From NCBI RefSeq assembly GCF_004146235.1, contig NZ_SELO01000001.1, positions 1 through 64,000 of the forward strand: DNA of 64,000 nt, in the 5' to 3' direction. The stretch comes from Tropicimonas sp. IMCC6043 (GTDB lineage: Bacteria; Pseudomonadota; Alphaproteobacteria; Rhodobacterales; Rhodobacteraceae). The notes beneath the pieces were generated by a model. It was not told where the DNA came from, did no database searches, and saw only the letters and a program-made list of their open reading frames with translations. This document shows, one piece after another, positions 33,610 through 41,376 of the stretch (position 1 is the first letter of the stretch; every line of letters starts with the position of its first letter). Made by a program: the position numbers and the translations under genes.

Positions 33610-34419
33610 CTAGTAAGCGGGTTTCGCCGGAATCGGACCGGGGGCGACCAGCGCCGCGAGGCTGGCAATCCTACCGCCCCTCGACGCCCGTGCCGCCACC
33701 AGCGCTACCACGCGCCAGCCATCCGGCCCCGCCGCAAGCACCGGCGCGCCGGAACTGCCCTCCATCACCGGGCAATCCAGCCCGAGAACGCCGGCGTCGC
33801 GCCAGCGGATCGCGCATCCCTGCTGGCGCGAGAGCGCGTGCGGCCGGTCACGCCGATAGCCGATGATGGTCAGCGGCCCCGGATCGGCCGGAAGATCCGC
33901 AAGCGGCACTGGTGTTGCCTCCGCCGCGACGATCGGCGTGTCGAGCCTGAGGAACGCGACGTCGTAGACGACACGCTCCGCCAGCGGCGGCAGGGAAGGT
34001 GCGTAGTCCGGGTGAAAGATGATCTCGGCCGCCTGCCGGTGTGCGGCGAAGGCCCCGCCTCGCCAGCCGGCGACGAAATGCACGTCCACCGGCCGCGCCG
34101 CGTGTCCGTCCGGGCGGAACAGGCAATGCGCCGCAGTGAGCACCAGGTCCGGTGCAACCAGCGTCCCCGAACACATGCTGCGCCGCTTCAGACCGGCGAT
34201 GTTGACCCGCCCGACGGCGTTCCAGGTGGCCTGTTCCGCCTCTGGCAAAAGTGTCGGCACGCCAGGCTGCTGGGCGGACGCCGCCGCGGCCAGCAAAAGC
34301 GTGGCGGCAAGGCCCCCCGCCCAACTTCTTCTTTTGAGAGATATCCTCTGGGGGAGCCTACGCCTGCGTAGGAGGGGGCCAGACAGCCCCCGTCCGACCG
34401 CGCCGCCCTGCGCCGTCAT
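33610..34419 (-). CDS. Trypsin-like serine protease, secreted
   Basis: 269 residues. A chymotrypsin-type catalytic triad is visible: His in LTAAHC, Asp in YDVAFLRLD and Ser in MEGSSGAPV. The hydrophobic signal core GGLAATLLLAAAASA lies at about residues 35-49, behind a long Arg-rich leader. The ATG at 34419 overlaps the upstream methyltransferase stop codon (TGATG), suggesting coupling. However, residues about 10-32 are encoded by a copy of the dispersed repeat, and no canonical start codon is seen between the repeat and the signal core. The family usually acts in the periplasm or outside the cell. Confidence 0.8.
   Translation of the reverse strand: MTAQGGAVGRGLSGPLLRRRRLPQRISLKRRSWAGGLAATLLLAAAASAQQPGVPTLLPEAEQATWNAVGRVNIAGLKRRSMCSGTLVAPDLVLTAAHCLFRPDGHAARPVDVHFVAGWRGGAFAAHRQAAEIIFHPDYAPSLPPLAERVVYDVAFLRLDTPIVAAEATPVPLADLPADPGPLTIIGYRRDRPHALSRQQGCAIRWRDAGVLGLDCPVMEGSSGAPVLAAGPDGWRVVALVAARASRGGRIASLAALVAPGPIPAKPAY
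34325..34392 (-). repeat. Repeat copy with two palindromes inside the protease 5' end
   Basis: Read on the minus strand this contains GGGGGC/GCCCCC, then CCTACGC/GCGTAGG, then CTCCCCCAGAGGATATC and AAAAGAAGAAG. The last part resembles GGATATTT...AGAAGAA of the copies at 38700 and 3749. Intergenic elements of this style are, from memory, frequent in Rhodobacterales genomes. Confidence 0.5.
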
Positions 34420-35393
34420 CAGCCCCGCCGCCGCCGCCGTCCGCCTCGGCCCGCCGCCGCCGCTGCTTTTGACGCCTCGGCAAAGCTCGCGCCTTCCTTG
34501 ACCGCGTCCAGAATGCGGGAAAAGCCGATCCAGGCGCTGCCGTTGGCATCGTGGTTCATCAGCAGGTTGGCCGCGCGCACCGCCTCCATCTCGACCGAGC
34601 GGACGGGATTCATGATCGCAGAGGTCATCCCGGCGCCGATCGCCATCGGCAGGAAGGCCGCGTTGACGCCGTGCCGGTTCGGCAGGCCGAAGGAGATGTT
34701 GGAGGCGCCGCAGGTGGTGTTGACGCCAAGTTCGTCGCGCAGCCGGCGGACCAGGGTAAACACCTGATGCCCTGCGGTTGCCATGGCCCCGATCGGCATC
34801 ACCAGCGGGTCTACGACGATGTCATGCGCCGGGATTCCGTGATCTGCCGCCCGCTCGACGATCTTTCTGGCCACAGCGAAGCGCACGTCGGGGTCCTCGG
34901 AAATGCCGCTGTCGTCATTCGAGATCGCCACCACCGGAACGTTGTATTTCTTGACGAGCGGCAAGACGAGCTCTAGCCGCTCCTCCTCTCCCGTCACCGA
35001 GTTCAGAAGCGGCCGCCCCTCGGCCATCTCCAGCCCGTTTTCCAGCGCGCCGGGCACCGAGCTGTCGATGCAGAGCGGCACGTCCACGATGGCCTGGATC
35101 CGGGTGATCAGCTCCTTCATCAGCATCGGCTCGACGAAATTATTGTCGGCGTAGCGCGGGTCCTCGGCCATCTTGTTGGTGAAGACAGCGCCGGAATTCA
35201 CGTCGAGCACCATCGCCCCGCAGGCCACCTGTTCCAGCGCGTCCTTCTCCACGGTCGAGAAATCGCCCGTCTCGAGTTCGGCGGCGAGCTTCTTGCGGCC
35301 CGTCGGGTTGATTCGTTCGCCGATCACGCAGAACGGCTCATCAAAGCCGATGGTCACGGTCCTGGTCTTGCTCTCGATCACGGTGCGCGTCAT
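34419..35393 (-). CDS. Methyltetrahydrofolate:corrinoid methyltransferase-like (pterin-binding)
   Basis: 324 residues, a TIM barrel of the pterin-binding family (CVIGERINPTGRKKLA at the N-terminus, VLDVNSGA, PLCIDSS, NSVTGEEERL, and CGASNISFGLPNR). It should move a methyl group from methyl-THF to a corrinoid protein. In alphaproteobacteria such stand-alone domains serve split MetH methionine synthases or demethylation pathways. The neighbours fit: metF makes methyl-THF two genes upstream. The C-terminus is an Ala/Gly/Arg-rich tail. The ATG overlaps the HAD stop codon by four bases (ATGA). Confidence 0.85.
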   Translation of the reverse strand: MTRTVIESKTRTVTIGFDEPFCVIGERINPTGRKKLAAELETGDFSTVEKDALEQVACGAMVLDVNSGAVFTNKMAEDPRYADNNFVEPMLMKELITRIQAIVDVPLCIDSSVPGALENGLEMAEGRPLLNSVTGEEERLELVLPLVKKYNVPVVAISNDDSGISEDPDVRFAVARKIVERAADHGIPAHDIVVDPLVMPIGAMATAGHQVFTLVRRLRDELGVNTTCGASNISFGLPNRHGVNAAFLPMAIGAGMTSAIMNPVRSVEMEAVRAANLLMNHDANGSAWIGFSRILDAVKEGASFAEASKAAAAAGRGGRRRRRG

Positions 35394-36049
35394 GCGGCCA
35401 TCCTTTTGAGTTGTTCGATATGGTCTGCCAGCGCCGGGTCACGGTAGTCGGCGATGGTCGCGGCGCAGCCGAGCGCGTGCAGTTCCGCGTCGTCGAGCAT
35501 CGTCCGGAGACCGATTGTCTTGAGCCCGGCCGCCACCGCCGAGCGGATGCCTGAGGGACTGTCCTCGAAGGCGAGCGACGTCTCCGCCGTGGCGCCGAGC
35601 CGGCGCAGCCCCTCCGCATAGGGCGCGGGGTCGGGTTTGGCGCGGGCGCACTCGGCGCCGATCACCAGAGTATCGAAGCGCTGCGCCAGGCCGAGTGCCT
35701 CTAGAACGGCCTCGCCATTGTCGCGCGGTGCATTCGTGACGACCGCTTTCGGCCAGCCCATTGCGTCGGCAAGATCGAGGATCTCCGTGGTGCCGGCAAT
35801 CGGCGGGTAGGCCGGGCCCAGCCGGCGGCGATACTCCGCTTCCTTGTGCTTGTCCCACCAGTCCGGGTCCTCGCCGGGGCACAGCTCGGAAAAGATGTCG
35901 TGGTTCAGCTTTCCATGGATATGGGCCCGGTAGAACTCCGCGTCGATCTTCACCCCTCGGGGCTCCAGGAGGTCGACGAAGACCTCATAGTGGATCTTGT
36001 CGGAATCGATCAGGGTTCCGTCCAGGTCGAACAGCAATGCGGTCTTCAT
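35390..36049 (-). CDS. HAD-family phosphatase (beta-phosphoglucomutase/phosphatase-like)
   Basis: 219 residues. HAD motif I is LFDLDGTLIDSD (about residues 5-16), motif II VVTNAPRDN, motif III Lys in CARAKPDPAPY and motif IV FEDSPSGI. The alpha-helical cap follows motif I, as in subclass I phosphatases of small phosphorylated metabolites. Translation couples to the methyltransferase by a 4-base overlap. Its substrate within a one-carbon operon is unknown; damage repair of a folate-pathway phosphate ester is only a guess. Confidence 0.88.
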   Translation of the reverse strand: MKTALLFDLDGTLIDSDKIHYEVFVDLLEPRGVKIDAEFYRAHIHGKLNHDIFSELCPGEDPDWWDKHKEAEYRRRLGPAYPPIAGTTEILDLADAMGWPKAVVTNAPRDNGEAVLEALGLAQRFDTLVIGAECARAKPDPAPYAEGLRRLGATAETSLAFEDSPSGIRSAVAAGLKTIGLRTMLDDAELHALGCAATIADYRDPALADHIEQLKRMAA

Positions 36050-36056
36050 ATGTCTC

Positions 36057-36986
36057 TCAGCCAGTTGCGGCCGACACGCCGGGCAGCGCGCCGCCATGGT
36101 CGGCCGTCCAGTCGGCCGTGGCCTTGATACCGCCCAACGGAAAGAAGTGCACCTGCTCGATGTTGAAATCCGGGTTTGCGGCCTTGTGAAGGGCGAGCGT
36201 CGACAGGATCTCGTTTGGTTCGAAAGGCTTAACCAGCTTGGTCACGTCCTTGGCGCGGCGCTGCAGGACCCGGAGCGACGGCCCGACGCCGCAGGCCACG
36301 GCGAACTTGATCATCGTCTGAAGCTTTGCTGGCCCGGCGATACCGATATGGATCGGAAAGTCGATTCCCGCCGCGCGCAGCCCCTCGGCCCAGGCGATGA
36401 CCGGCGCAGCCTCGAAGGCGAATTGCGTGACGATGGCCATGTCGGCGTCGGTTCTCTCAGAGAATTTCTGTTTCCAGAGAAGCGCTTCCATCACGTTCTT
36501 CGTGCCGCCCTTAGGGTCGATATCGCGGTTGCCTTCAGGGTGGCCGGCGACGTGGAGACGGCTGATACCGGCGGCGTCGAAGAGCCCTGTCTCGAGCAGT
36601 TGCATCGAGCAGTGGAACTCGCCGCGCGGCGTATCGAGCCCTCCGCCGAGCAGCAGGGCCTGGCGCAGGTCCGCCTCGCCGCGGTAGCGAGCAATCCAGT
36701 CGGCGAGGGTCGCCTTGTCGCGGATGAGGCGCGCCGGGAAATGCGGCATCACCGGAAAACCCTGTTGGTGGAGTCGCCGTGCGGTCGCCACCATGTCCTC
36801 GATCGGCGTGCCGTCGATATGCGCGATGTAGATCCGCGTGCCCTCGGGCAGCAGGGCGCGGAAATCCTCGATCTTGGCAGCGGTGCGCGGCATGACCTCG
36901 ATGGAGAAGCCCCGCAGGAAACCGGCGAGCGCGGTGGCACGGTCGGCGGGCGCGGTGGTGCGCTTGCGAAATGGTAGCAGGGCCAT
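36057..36986 (-). CDS. metF: Methylenetetrahydrofolate reductase
   Basis: 309 residues, an FAD-dependent TIM barrel reducing 5,10-methylene-THF to methyl-THF. Visible blocks are GFSIEVMPRTAAKIEDF, AHIDGTPIEDM, LLLGGGLDTPRGEF, VAGHPEGNRDID and AIVTQFAFEAAPVIAW. The start at 36986 (MALLPFRKR) follows AGGGAGG. It is more divergent than E. coli MetF and carries a basic N-terminus. The operon order is PF13769-like protein, metF, HAD, methyltransferase. Confidence 0.9.
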   Translation of the reverse strand: MALLPFRKRTTAPADRATALAGFLRGFSIEVMPRTAAKIEDFRALLPEGTRIYIAHIDGTPIEDMVATARRLHQQGFPVMPHFPARLIRDKATLADWIARYRGEADLRQALLLGGGLDTPRGEFHCSMQLLETGLFDAAGISRLHVAGHPEGNRDIDPKGGTKNVMEALLWKQKFSERTDADMAIVTQFAFEAAPVIAWAEGLRAAGIDFPIHIGIAGPAKLQTMIKFAVACGVGPSLRVLQRRAKDVTKLVKPFEPNEILSTLALHKAANPDFNIEQVHFFPLGGIKATADWTADHGGALPGVSAATG

Positions 36987-37012
36987 GGCGGCCTCCCTTA
37001 TCCGGGCCGGGG

Positions 37013-37309
37013 TCAGTCCCATCCGGCGTTGTCGACCAGTCTCTGAAGGCGTTTGGAATCGTAGTCGGCATCGAGCCGGGTGGTCTCTGCGGCGAGAACC
37101 TGCTCCGCGCTGCCCTCCGCCGGGACGGGCGCACCGCGCCGCCATTCGGCGAGATAGGCGTCGCTGTCCTTTGCGCCCACCCGCATCGCGCAGCGGTCGA
37201 TGGCCTGCTCGAACCGCTCGGGCAGGACCGCCTTCACGCCGCGCCGGCCCTTGCCCACGATGACCTGGGCCGGAATGTCGCGCCAGTAGACGATGGTGAC
37301 CTCGGGCAT
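37013..37309 (-). CDS. Small 'virulence factor' (PF13769-like) protein
   Basis: 98 residues (MPEVTIVYWRDIPAQVIVGKGRR at the start, DSDAYLAEWRRG in the middle). It matches the small conserved protein annotated as virulence factor in alphaproteobacteria, which regularly precedes a metF-like gene. No signal peptide or membrane helix is evident. The biochemical role is unknown; the tie to one-carbon genes is by position. The start is ATG 37309 with GAGAG just upstream. Confidence 0.8.
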   Translation of the reverse strand: MPEVTIVYWRDIPAQVIVGKGRRGVKAVLPERFEQAIDRCAMRVGAKDSDAYLAEWRRGAPVPAEGSAEQVLAAETTRLDADYDSKRLQRLVDNAGWD

Positions 37310-37338
37310 GCTCTCTGTTTCCTTCAACGCTCTCCAGT

Positions 37339-37418
37339 CCCCTTTACGCTGCGTTCCTCGCAGGAAAGGGGCGATTTTCGACGGGACAGGGCGCGCCTGC
37401 GACCTGACGCGCGCCCTG
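37339..37418 (-). promoter_or_regulatory. Structured 5' leader of the metF operon
   Basis: Two strong stems lie 30-110 bases before the first gene of the operon. The proximal one pairs CCCCTTT with AAAGGGG and, inside it, CTGCG with CGCAG (37339-37371). The distal one is a perfect 10-base-pair stem (37387-37396 with 37409-37418, loop of 12). A riboswitch is possible but none of the B12, SAM-II or SAM/SAH consensus cores was matched. Confidence 0.45.
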
Positions 37419-37567
37419 AGCGCAAGCTAAGGCCGAATACGGGCCGGGTTCCAGCCCCGGTGACCCTCTATTTTTTCAAGAAGAATATGAGGTGGGACGA
37501 ATCTGCTCACTTGCACGGGAACGGGCGCGCGTCTACCCTGTGGTCAACACGAATTGGAGGGCGTGAG

Positions 37568-38680
37568 ATGACGCCCAGGCGTCCCGCAGGCGCGGGCGCG
37601 TTCCCGAAACCGGTCGCAACCCCCGCGCCATCCGTGCCGGATCCGGTCGCTCCTTATGCGGCGCTGGATCTCGGCACAAACAGTTGTCGAATGCTGGTGG
37701 CCCAACCCAAGGGCTCCCAGTTTCATGTGGTCGACAGTTTCTCGAAATCGGTCCAACTCGGCACCGGGCTGGAAGCGTCCGGGCGGTTGTCCCGCGCCTC
37801 GATGTCGCGGACGGTGCAGGCGCTGAAGATCTGCAAGGCCAAGTTCCAGAAGCACAAGGTGCAGCGGATGCGGCTTGTCGCGACGGAGGCCTGTCGCAGG
37901 GCGAAGAACGCCCGCGATTTCATCCGCTTCGTCCGCCACGAGACCGGGCTCCGGCTCGACATCATCGAGCCGGAAGAAGAGGCGCGGCTGGCCGTCGTTT
38001 CCTGCGCGCCGCTGGTCTCGATCAAGACGGAGCAACTCCTTGTGGTCGATATCGGCGGCGGGTCGACCGAGCTGGTCTGGATCGACCTCTCGCGCGTTCC
38101 GGGACCCGACCGGCCGCGGGCGATCATGCGGTTGCACAAGGGGTTCGACTTCTGCGACGACCCGTTCCCGCGCGCCCGCGTCGTCGACTGGATCTCGGTG
38201 CCGCTTGGCGTGGCGACGCTCAAGGACCAGTTCTACGACGTCGAGGATGACGCCGGGCGGTTCGCGCTGATGAGCTGGTATTTCGAGGAGCAACTTGCGG
38301 ATTTCTCGCCCTATATCCACGAACAGGCGCGCGAGGGGTTCCAGATCATCGGCACTTCCGGGACCGTGACGACGGTGGCCGCGAGCCATCTCGGGCTGCG
38401 CCGCTACGACCGCACCAAGGTTGACGGGCTTCGCATGTCCTCCGACCAGATCGACGCCGTGATCCGCTCGTATCTCGAGCTCGGCGAGGCCGGCCGCCGC
38501 GCCGACCCGCGCATCGGCAAGGACCGGCAGGCGCTCATCATGTCGGGCTCGGCGATCCTTCAGGCGCTGATGCGGATCTGGCCCACCGACCGGCTCTCGG
38601 TGGCCGATCGCGGCCTGCGCGAGGGGTTGCTTTATGCGCAGATGTCCTCGGACGGGGTGCTCGAGGACGGTCCGTTCTAG
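37568..38680 (+). CDS. ppx: Exopolyphosphatase/guanosine pentaphosphatase family protein
   Basis: 370 residues of the Ppx/GppA ASKHA fold. Phosphate-1 loop ALDLGTNSCRML (about residues 32-43), EPEEEARLAVVSC, phosphate-2 DIGGGSTELVW and IGTSGTVTT are clear. It hydrolyses polyphosphate ends or pppGpp. At 370 residues it lacks the long HD-type C-terminal domain of E. coli Ppx, as usual in alphaproteobacteria. The ATG at 37568 has TTGGAGGGC upstream. rlmE follows on the same strand, a common alphaproteobacterial pairing. Confidence 0.92.
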   Translation: MTPRRPAGAGAFPKPVATPAPSVPDPVAPYAALDLGTNSCRMLVAQPKGSQFHVVDSFSKSVQLGTGLEASGRLSRASMSRTVQALKICKAKFQKHKVQRMRLVATEACRRAKNARDFIRFVRHETGLRLDIIEPEEEARLAVVSCAPLVSIKTEQLLVVDIGGGSTELVWIDLSRVPGPDRPRAIMRLHKGFDFCDDPFPRARVVDWISVPLGVATLKDQFYDVEDDAGRFALMSWYFEEQLADFSPYIHEQAREGFQIIGTSGTVTTVAASHLGLRRYDRTKVDGLRMSSDQIDAVIRSYLELGEAGRRADPRIGKDRQALIMSGSAILQALMRIWPTDRLSVADRGLREGLLYAQMSSDGVLEDGPF

Positions 38681-38699
38681 ATATCCGCCGCTGGCGGGC

Positions 38700-38782
38700 G
38701 CCTCCGGCGGGGATATTTTTCGGCAGAAGAAACCTGCGGGCCTTGCTTTCTTCGTCTGTTCGGAAATATCCCCGCCGGTGGC
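38700..38782. repeat. Inverted pair of the dispersed repeat between ppx and rlmE
   Basis: One copy on the plus strand (38700-38732, GCCTCCGGCGGGGATATTT...CAGAAGAA) faces a second copy on the minus strand (38748-38782, GCCACCGGCGGGGATATTT...GAAGAA) with 15 bases between. Transcribed, the pair can fold into a long imperfect hairpin and may act as a terminator or mRNA stabiliser. Confidence 0.6.
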
Positions 38783-38819
38783 ATGAAACATTGACCCGCG
38801 AGCGGTCGGAAGGTGCGGG

Positions 38820-39536
38820 ATGGCGAAGAAAACGAGCGGGCGCGGGCAGCGCGATCTCCGGGTCAAGGTAAAGACCGCGCGGGGGCGCAAGCTTTCCTCG
38901 ACGCGCTGGCTCGAGCGGCAGCTCAATGATCCCTATGTCGCGGCGGCAAAGCGCGATGGCTATCGCGGGCGGGCGGCGTTCAAGATCGTGGAACTCGATG
39001 ACAAGTTCCGGTTCCTCGTGCCTGGGGCGCGGGTGGTCGATCTGGGCTGCGCGCCGGGCGGCTGGTGTCAGGTCGCGGTGCGTCGCGTCAATGCGCTCGG
39101 CGAGAAGTCGGGAAAGTCCGTGGGCACGGTGCTCGGGATCGACCTTCAGGAAGTCGAGCCGATCGCCGGGGCCGAGCTGCATGTGCTCGACTTTCTCGAG
39201 GAAGGCGCGGACGACAAGGTGAAGGCCTGGCTGGGCGGGCAGGCGGATGTGGTCATGTCGGACATGGCGGCGTCTTCCTCGGGGCACAAGCAGACCGATC
39301 ATCTGCGCATCATTGCGCTCTGCGAGGCGGCGGCAGACCTGGCCTTCGACGTGTTGGCGCCGGGGGGCACCTTCGTGGCCAAGGTGCTGGCGGGCGGCGC
39401 GGAGGGCGACCTGCAGAAGCTGCTCAAGCAACGCTTCGAGAAGGTGGCGAATGTGAAGCCGCCGGCGAGCCGGTCCGATTCCTCCGAAAAATTCGTCGTC
39501 GCGACGGGGTTCCGGCCGGGGGCGGACGAGGCCTAG
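38820..39536 (+). CDS. rlmE: 23S rRNA 2'-O-ribose U2552 methyltransferase
   Basis: 238 residues, the FtsJ/RrmJ fold. The SAM site is [11 protein letters not shown] (about residues 73-83), and the K-D-K-E catalytic set is in [23 protein letters not shown] and [11 protein letters not shown]. It methylates U2552 of the A loop during late 50S assembly. The N-terminal basic tail ([14 protein letters not shown]) is typical for alphaproteobacteria. The stop codon overlaps that of a small convergent gene. Confidence 0.95.
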   Translation: MAKKTSGRGQRDLRVKVKTARGRKLSSTRWLERQLNDPYVAAAKRDGYRGRAAFKIVELDDKFRFLVPGARVVDLGCAPGGWCQVAVRRVNALGEKSGKSVGTVLGIDLQEVEPIAGAELHVLDFLEEGADDKVKAWLGGQADVVMSDMAASSSGHKQTDHLRIIALCEAAADLAFDVLAPGGTFVAKVLAGGAEGDLQKLLKQRFEKVANVKPPASRSDSSEKFVVATGFRPGADEA

Positions 39537-39793
39537 CGCAGCACCATCCAGATGGCGACCCAGAGGGCCAGCGGGCCGCCGGCGCCGGCCTCGGCAAAGA
39601 GCATCGTGGCCTGCAGGAGACCGGCGAGCGTCAGGCCGATCAGCAGCGCCTGATCCGCCAGCGAGAGCGCACGGATCCGGGCGCGGACCTCATCCGCCGG
39701 CAGGCTCACCACCAGGCCGGTGAGCATTCGCAGGAAGGCGAGGCGCAGGCCGAGACAGGCGGAAATCGACAGATCACGAAGAAATATATACAT
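39533..39793 (-). CDS. Small hydrophobic protein (hypothetical)
   Basis: 86 residues from ATG 39793. One or two hydrophobic stretches are predicted (about 14-31 and 47-83), joined by a charged [15 protein letters not shown] loop. The 3' end overlaps the rlmE stop codon by four bases, a sign of a real convergent gene. It is not recognised, and the start is uncertain because the 5' end lies in an A/T-rich patch without a clear ribosome site. Confidence 0.45.
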   Translation of the reverse strand: MYIFLRDLSISACLGLRLAFLRMLTGLVVSLPADEVRARIRALSLADQALLIGLTLAGLLQATMLFAEAGAGGPLALWVAIWMVLR

Positions 39794-40223
39794 GCAAATG
39801 TCCTGTGCCCCGGGGTCTTCTGCCACACCGGTTCGGGGCAACCCGGCAGGCTGGGCACAACATGACTTACACTGTCTTTCCGGCAGGTTAAGAGACGCAT
39901 GGCCGAATCCGGACGGTTTCCTCTGCCAGACCCAATCGTTTCGGAGGAAGAGACATTGCCGCAGTCTCGCCATCGGCAAGACTGCCTGGCGGCACGTTTC
40001 GAAGGCGCCCTGTCTTCTCCGAACCTGACCTGATTCTCCGTGAGTTCGGCCTGGCCGCGGGTGGTGCGCCGCCCGTTGCGACCGTTGCTTCCCCGGCGCG
40101 GCGGTGGCGCGTCGGCGGGATGCAGAAGGACACGCCGCGCTCCACCGTTGTTCCGCGCCGAAAACCCGGTATGACTTGGGCAGGTCCGCACATCGCGCGG
40201 CCGCTACGGAACCTGGAGGAGCA
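39794..40223. other. Gap upstream of the RND operon
   Basis: No supportable gene or regulator gene is present in these 430 bases. TGCCCCG (39806-39812) can pair with CGGGGCA (39834-39840). The right end supplies the ribosome site of the RND adaptor gene. The RND promoter must be here, but no box could be chosen with confidence. Confidence 0.5.
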
Positions 40224-41372
40224 ATGCTCATGCCGCGCGTATCACGGATTCTGACGCCTTTCTTGCTGGTCATCGGGCTCGCTGCCGGTCCGTCGCTGGC
40301 GCAGCAGGAGGGGGAGGCGGTCAGGGTCGCCGTGGCCGCGATCTATGCCGAGGACCTGATCAATGAAGCGACCTTCATCGGCAAGGGCGAGGCGATCGAC
40401 AAGGTCGATATCCCGGCCCGCGTGAGCGGATTTGTCCAGGAGATTCTGGTTCGCGACGGCGCTCCGGTCAAAGAGGGCGACAAGCTTTTCCAGATCGAGC
40501 CGGACGGGTTCGAGGCGGTGCTCGCGGCGCGCAAGGCCGATCTTGCGCGCGCCGAGGCCAATCTCGAGCTGACCATGATCGAGCGGGAGCGGAAGGAGGA
40601 ACTGGTCCGGCGGGACGCGGCACCGCAAAGCGAAGCGGACGTGGCGCGGGCCAACGAGAAGGTGGCCGAGGCAGATGTCGAGGCCGCCCGGGCGGCGATC
40701 CGCGCCGCGGAGCTTGATCTGAGCTACACCGAGGTCTTTGCGCCCTTCGACGGCCGCATCGGCCTTGTCGACACCTCGGTGGGCGATCTCGTGGGGCCGT
40801 CGAGCGGCCCGCTTGTGTCCCTCGTGCGCGAGCAGCCGGTGCAGGTCGCGTTCTCGCTGACCGAGAAGCAGCTTCTCAACGTGCTCGAACAGATCGAGGC
40901 CGAGCTGCATCAGCTCAGCGAACCGGAGCGCACGCCGGATGTCTTCGTTACTCTGCCGAACGGCACCAGGCTCGAAGAGGCAGGGCAGATCGTCTTCGTC
41001 GACAATCGGATTGACCCGGCCACCGGCACGATCGCACTCCGGGCCGAGTTCGCCAACGCTCGCCGACTGATCGTCGACGGTGCCTTCGTCGATGTCTCGA
41101 TCCAGGCGCTCGAGCCCGAGCGCAAGCTGCTGGTGCCGCAGGCGGCGCTTCAGCGCGACCAGCGGGGCGATTTCGTGCTGATCGTGACGCCGGATCAGCG
41201 GGTCGAGCAGCGGTACCTGACGTTGGGGAGAGCGCATGGGACGGCGATTGTCATCCAGGACGGTGCACGCGAGGGCGAGTCGGTGATCGTCGAGGGGCTG
41301 CAACGGGTGCGGCCGGGGGCCGTGGTCGAAGCGGTCGCGGCCGGTGCGCCGGTCGAGGCGTCGGGGAACTGA
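40224..41372 (+). CDS. RND efflux periplasmic adaptor (membrane fusion protein)
   Basis: 382 residues. A signal peptide precedes AQQEG (about residue 26). Lipoyl half-motifs flank an alpha-hairpin (about 105-170, ARAEANLELTMIERERKEELV), then beta-barrel and membrane-proximal domains (NRIDPATGTIALRAEF, then LLVPQAALQRDQRG). It links the inner-membrane RND pump to an outer-membrane channel. The ATG at 40224 follows TGGAGGAGC. The permease gene starts four bases after its stop codon. No TetR-type repressor or TolC-like gene is adjacent. Confidence 0.94.
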   Translation: MLMPRVSRILTPFLLVIGLAAGPSLAQQEGEAVRVAVAAIYAEDLINEATFIGKGEAIDKVDIPARVSGFVQEILVRDGAPVKEGDKLFQIEPDGFEAVLAARKADLARAEANLELTMIERERKEELVRRDAAPQSEADVARANEKVAEADVEAARAAIRAAELDLSYTEVFAPFDGRIGLVDTSVGDLVGPSSGPLVSLVREQPVQVAFSLTEKQLLNVLEQIEAELHQLSEPERTPDVFVTLPNGTRLEEAGQIVFVDNRIDPATGTIALRAEFANARRLIVDGAFVDVSIQALEPERKLLVPQAALQRDQRGDFVLIVTPDQRVEQRYLTLGRAHGTAIVIQDGAREGESVIVEGLQRVRPGAVVEAVAAGAPVEASGN

Positions 41373-41376
41373 GCGC

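Noticed and set aside
37310-37567. Cobalamin or SAM-II riboswitch before the metF operon
   Set aside because: The conserved B12-box and SAM-II core sequences could not be found; only generic stems are present, so it was listed as a structured leader.
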